A DNA stretch of 64,000 nt from Pectobacterium sp013449375 (lineage in GTDB: Bacteria > Pseudomonadota > Gammaproteobacteria > Enterobacterales > Enterobacteriaceae), in NCBI RefSeq assembly GCF_048593165.1, contig NZ_CP184271.1. One strand, given 5' to 3'. The position numbers and the translations under genes are program-made. This document shows positions 60,452 through 64,000 of this stretch, in pieces (positions within the stretch are counted from its first letter, which is position 1; each line of letters starts with the position of its first letter). Below the pieces are notes generated by a model, which was not told where the DNA came from, searched no databases, and saw nothing but the letters and a program-made list of their open reading frames with translations.

Positions 60452-60582
60452 TCGATTGAATAACGCTTGTGAACGCATTGTTATTCCATTACGGAACTTG
60501 TCATTCCAATTCGGCATTTCATAAGTGTTCTGTCCTCACCGTATAGTCGCATTATCTACTTTTTTGCTTAGTTAAGGCGATT

Positions 60583-62025
60583 GTGAACTATCTCCCTATA
60601 TTTGCCGATCTTCGTCAGCGTCCGGTACTGGTTGTCGGCGGCGGCGAGGTTGCTACGCGCAAAATCGATCTACTGCAACGCGCGGGTGCGGAGGTAAAAA
60701 TTGTCGCGCAGGCGCTGGCCGAACCGTTGGCTGTGCAGCATCAGGCCGGGCAGGTTGAATGGCTGGCGCAGGTTTTTACGCCTGATTTGCTCTCTGGCGT
60801 GTTTCTGGTGATTGCCGCTACGGATGACGCTGAGCTGAATTCCGCGGTGTTTGAGGCGGCCAATCAGCGCCATTTGCTGGTGAACGTGGTGGACGATCAG
60901 CCGAAGTGTTCGTTTATTTTCCCTTCGATTGTCGATCGCTCTCCGCTGGTGGTGGCGATTTCCTCCGGCGGTCAGGCGCCCGTACTGGCACGTTTGCTGC
61001 GTGAAAAGCTGGAATCCTTACTGCCGACCAGTCTGGGCACGATGGCAGACATCGCCGGAAGCTGGCGTGACAGGATTAAAACTCGGCTGCATTCGATGCC
61101 GGCACGCCGTCGTTTTTGGGAACGGCTGTTTGTCGGGCGTTTTGCTGCACTGGTTTCTGCCGGACAGTTGGCGCAGGCCGAAGACGAATTGCAACAGCAA
61201 CTGGTTAATCAGCAAGACGAGCAACAACTGCCTGCGGCAGCACGTGGTGAAGTGGCGCTGGTTGGCGCAGGCCCCGGTGATGCTGGGTTGCTGACGCTGC
61301 GTGGATTACAAGTGATGCAGCAGGCGGACGTGGTGCTGTATGACCATCTGGTCAGCCCCGACGTGCTGGATCTGGTGCGCCGCGATGCCGAACGCATTTG
61401 CGTCGGAAAGCGCGCCAGTGCGCATTCGCTACCGCAGGATGAGATTAACCAACTGTTGGTGACGCTGGCGCAGGAAGGTAAGCGGGTAGTTCGCCTGAAA
61501 GGGGGGGACCCTTTCATCTTTGGCCGCGGCGGTGAAGAGCTGCAAACGGTGGCACAGGCCGGGATTTCGTTTCAAGTTGTGCCTGGTGTGACGGCAGCGG
61601 CAGGTGTGACGGCATATGCGGGGATTCCGCTGACGCACCGTGACTACGCACAGAGCGTGCTTTTTATTACTGGTCACTGTCGTCCAGATGGCGATGAACT
61701 GGACTGGTCAACACTGGCGCGCGGACGTCAGACGCTGGCGATTTATATGGGAACGATGAAAGCGGCGGAAATTGCACAGCAGCTTATCGCGCATGGCCGT
61801 TCATCACAGACCCCTGTTGCGGTAATCAGTCGTGGCACTCGACACGATCAGCAGGTGCAAATCGGCACGCTGCAAGAGTTAGAACATTTGGCACGGCAAG
61901 CGCCGACTCCGGCGCTGCTTGTGATTGGCGAGGTGGTGGATTTACACCATCAGATTGCCTGGTTTGGTCAGACAACGCCGACGGTGCCGCAAGACAGCCG
62001 CCCAGCGGTAGTAAACTTGGCTTAA
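60583..62025 (+). CDS. cysG: siroheme synthase CysG
   Basis: This 480-residue fusion makes siroheme, the CysI cofactor, from uroporphyrinogen III. The N-terminal precorrin-2 dehydrogenase/ferrochelatase domain has VLVVGGGEVATRK for NAD binding and SPLVVAISSGGQAPVLAR. The C-terminal methyltransferase domain has VGAGPGDAGLLTLRGL, VRLKGGDPFIFGRGGEE and PLTHRDYAQS. The start is GTG at 60583, with TTAAGGCG ahead; it aligns with the E. coli MDHLPIF start. Here it sits between cysH and cysD, while in E. coli it lies with nirBD. It ends nine bases before cysD. Confidence 0.95.
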   Translation: MNYLPIFADLRQRPVLVVGGGEVATRKIDLLQRAGAEVKIVAQALAEPLAVQHQAGQVEWLAQVFTPDLLSGVFLVIAATDDAELNSAVFEAANQRHLLVNVVDDQPKCSFIFPSIVDRSPLVVAISSGGQAPVLARLLREKLESLLPTSLGTMADIAGSWRDRIKTRLHSMPARRRFWERLFVGRFAALVSAGQLAQAEDELQQQLVNQQDEQQLPAAARGEVALVGAGPGDAGLLTLRGLQVMQQADVVLYDHLVSPDVLDLVRRDAERICVGKRASAHSLPQDEINQLLVTLAQEGKRVVRLKGGDPFIFGRGGEELQTVAQAGISFQVVPGVTAAAGVTAYAGIPLTHRDYAQSVLFITGHCRPDGDELDWSTLARGRQTLAIYMGTMKAAEIAQQLIAHGRSSQTPVAVISRGTRHDQQVQIGTLQELEHLARQAPTPALLVIGEVVDLHHQIAWFGQTTPTVPQDSRPAVVNLA

Positions 62026-62034
62026 GGAAAGGGT

Positions 62035-62943
62035 ATGGACGAGAAACGACTCACGCATTTACGGCAACTTGAAGCCGAAAGCATTCACATCATCCGCGAA
62101 GTGGCGGCCGAGTTCAGCAATCCGGTGATGATGTACTCCATCGGTAAAGACTCTTCGGTGATGCTGCATCTGGCACGCAAGGCGTTCTATCCGGGTTCGC
62201 TGCCTTTCCCGCTGCTACACGTTGATACCGGTTGGAAATTTCGTGAAATGTACGAATTCCGCGACCGGACGGCGAAGGCCTACGGCTGTGAGCTGTTGGT
62301 ACACCGTAACCCGCAGGGCGAAGCACTGGGGATTAACCCTTTTGTACACGGCAGCGCCAAGCATACCGACATCATGAAAACCGAAGGGCTGAAGCAGGCG
62401 CTGGATAAATACGGTTTTGATGCCGCGTTTGGCGGCGCGCGTCGTGATGAAGAAAAATCGCGTGCCAAAGAGCGCATTTACTCCTTCCGCGACCGTTTCC
62501 ACCGTTGGGATCCGAAGAATCAACGCCCAGAACTGTGGCATAACTACAACGGCCAGATTAACAAAGGCGAAAGCATCCGCGTTTTCCCGCTCTCCAACTG
62601 GACCGAACTGGATATCTGGCAATATATCTATCTGGAAAATATCGAGATTGTCCCGCTCTATCTGGCCGCGCCACGCCCGGTGCTAGAGCGCGATGGCATG
62701 TTGCTGATGGTAGATGACGATCGTATCGACTTGCAACCGGGTGAAGTTATCGAACAACGCATGGTGCGCTTCCGCACGCTAGGCTGCTGGCCGCTGACGG
62801 GCGCGGTGGCATCCGAGGCGCAGACGCTGCCGGAAATCATTGAAGAGATGCTGGTTTCCACGACCAGTGAGCGTCAGGGAAGGGTAATTGACCGCGATCA
62901 GGCCGGTTCAATGGAACTGAAAAAGCGTCAAGGGTATTTCTGA
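62035..62943 (+). CDS. cysD: sulfate adenylyltransferase subunit CysD
   Basis: This 302-residue catalytic subunit forms adenosine 5'-phosphosulfate from ATP and sulfate with the CysN GTPase. FSNPVMMYSIGKDSSVMLHL holds the PP-loop (SxGKDS), and FGGARRDEEKSRAKERIYSF, LFPLSNWTELDIWQYI-like and LGCWPLTGAV segments are typical. The length equals E. coli CysD. AAGGAAAGGGT precedes ATG. It forms a tight unit with cysG and cysN. Confidence 0.97.
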   Translation: MDEKRLTHLRQLEAESIHIIREVAAEFSNPVMMYSIGKDSSVMLHLARKAFYPGSLPFPLLHVDTGWKFREMYEFRDRTAKAYGCELLVHRNPQGEALGINPFVHGSAKHTDIMKTEGLKQALDKYGFDAAFGGARRDEEKSRAKERIYSFRDRFHRWDPKNQRPELWHNYNGQINKGESIRVFPLSNWTELDIWQYIYLENIEIVPLYLAAPRPVLERDGMLLMVDDDRIDLQPGEVIEQRMVRFRTLGCWPLTGAVASEAQTLPEIIEEMLVSTTSERQGRVIDRDQAGSMELKKRQGYF

Positions 62944-62954
62944 GGAATCGTCGA

Positions 62955-64000
62955 ATGAGCCAAACTTCGTTAAAAGATACAGTTGCGGAAAACGCGGCTG
63001 AGAAAGATGCCGTCGTCATCAATAATGCGATTGCACAGCAGATTGCCGAGCAGGGTGGTGTGGAAGCCTATTTACATGCACAGCAGGATAAAACGCTGCT
63101 GCGTTTCCTGACCTGCGGCAGCGTCGACGATGGAAAAAGTACGCTGATTGGCCGTTTGCTGCACGATACGCGCCAAATTTATGAAGATCAGCTCAGCACG
63201 CTGCACAATGACAGCAAACGTCTGGGAACGCAGGGTGAAAAGCTGGATCTGGCACTGCTGGTCGATGGGCTTCAGGCCGAGCGTGAACAGGGCATCACGA
63301 TTGACGTGGCCTACCGCTATTTTTCGACGGAAAAACGCAAATTTATCATCGCCGATACGCCAGGACACGAGCAGTACACTCGCAACATGGCGACCGGCGC
63401 ATCAACCTGTGAGCTGGCGATTCTGCTGATTGACGCTCGCAAAGGTGTATTGGATCAAACCCGTCGCCACAGCTTTATTGCGACCCTGCTGGGGATTCGC
63501 GATCTGGTGGTGGCGGTGAATAAAATGGATCTGGTTGATTATCAGCAAACGGTATTTGAGCAGTTTAAGCAGGATTATCTGGATTTTGCTCAGCAACTGC
63601 CTACCGACCTAAATATCACTTTTGTGCCGATTTCCGCATTGGATGGCGACAATGTTGCCACGCCAAGCACGGCGATGAGCTGGTATACCGGCCCGACGTT
63701 GTTAGGTGTGTTAGAAACGGTAAATGTGGCGCAGCGTAGCCTCGAACAGCCAATGCGCTTCCCAGTGCAGTATGTTAACCGTCCGAATCTGGATTTTCGC
63801 GGCTATGCGGGCACGCTGGCATCTGGCATTATCCGCGTTGGGCAGCGGGTTAAGGTGCTGCCGTCCGGCGTAGAATCCACTGTCAGCCGTATTGTGACCT
63901 TTGACGGTGATTTACCGCAGGCGCAGGCAGGTGAAGCCATTACGCTGGTGCTGGCGGACGAGATTGACATTAGCCGTGGCGATCTGCTGGTCGATAGCAG
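62955..64000 (+). CDS. cysN: sulfate adenylyltransferase subunit CysN (partial)
   Basis: ATG at 62955, eleven bases after the cysD stop, opens a frame that runs off the window after 348 codons. The GTPase motifs are visible: GSVDDGKST (P-loop), DTPGHEQYTRNMATGAS (G3) and NKMDLVDY (G4), followed by the start of the beta-barrel domain (RPNLDFRGYAGTLASG). CysN uses GTP hydrolysis to drive APS formation by CysD. The N-terminus is typical of the family. The 3' end, and any cysC after it, lie outside. Confidence 0.96.
   Translation, partial: MSQTSLKDTVAENAAEKDAVVINNAIAQQIAEQGGVEAYLHAQQDKTLLRFLTCGSVDDGKSTLIGRLLHDTRQIYEDQLSTLHNDSKRLGTQGEKLDLALLVDGLQAEREQGITIDVAYRYFSTEKRKFIIADTPGHEQYTRNMATGASTCELAILLIDARKGVLDQTRRHSFIATLLGIRDLVVAVNKMDLVDYQQTVFEQFKQDYLDFAQQLPTDLNITFVPISALDGDNVATPSTAMSWYTGPTLLGVLETVNVAQRSLEQPMRFPVQYVNRPNLDFRGYAGTLASGIIRVGQRVKVLPSGVESTVSRIVTFDGDLPQAQAGEAITLVLADEIDISRGDLLVDS

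Overview
The window looks like chromosome of a soft-rot enterobacterium, most likely Pectobacterium. The conserved backbone (barA, rlmD, relA, mazG, pyrG, eno, queE, queD, cysJIH, cysDN) follows the gene order known from Escherichia coli. Interleaved are genes typical of plant-pectin degraders: a rhamnogalacturonide transporter and hydrolase (rhiT, rhiN), a family 28 glycoside hydrolase and a TogB-like binding protein. The genus call is inference from gene content, not from a database match.

Layout. 1-2617: the 3' end of hldE, then ligA and ypeB with a terminator. About 2640-10320: an accessory island. Its left part carries a ribbon-helix-helix protein and a coiled-coil protein on the minus strand and two unrecognised genes on the plus strand. 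Its right part is phage-derived: a Mor-family activator, a Mu I-protease-like protein, a coiled-coil protein and a 911-residue tail tape-measure protein. I see no integrase, capsid, portal, other tail gene or lysis gene. 10326-13014: two tandem FlxA-like genes, one with a near-perfect FliA (sigma-28) promoter, and a PAS-containing chemoreceptor.

13677-23902: a consolidated D-glucarate/D-galactarate locus (garD divergent from gudP, gudX, gudD, garL, garR, garK) that can take hexarates to 2-phosphoglycerate. A short leader ORF overlaps the gudX start by one base. Two 17-base motifs occur ahead of both gudP and gudX, and an ERIC element sits between them in the gudP copy. 24327-35315: barA, rlmD, relA, mazG, pyrG and eno, with a dispersed repeat where E. 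coli has mazEF.

35476-53164: a DJ-1/PfpI protein, a coniferyl-aldehyde dehydrogenase with a divergent LysR gene, rhiT-rhiN, an SDR, two paralogous exported metallo-beta-lactamase-fold proteins flanking a LysR gene, queE/queD, a GH28 enzyme, an orphan sugar-binding protein, an unrecognised 560-residue protein and an EAL protein. 53693-55417: a PilZ protein with a degenerate HD-GYP domain. 56113-64000: the assimilatory sulfate reduction cluster cysJIH, cysG, cysD and the 5' part of cysN.

Four copies of a 250-360 base dispersed repeat lie in intergenic gaps (about 23940, 30935, 41792, 55448). They come in a long form, with a module of four consecutive hairpins, and a short form without it. I found no tRNA, rRNA or CRISPR array.
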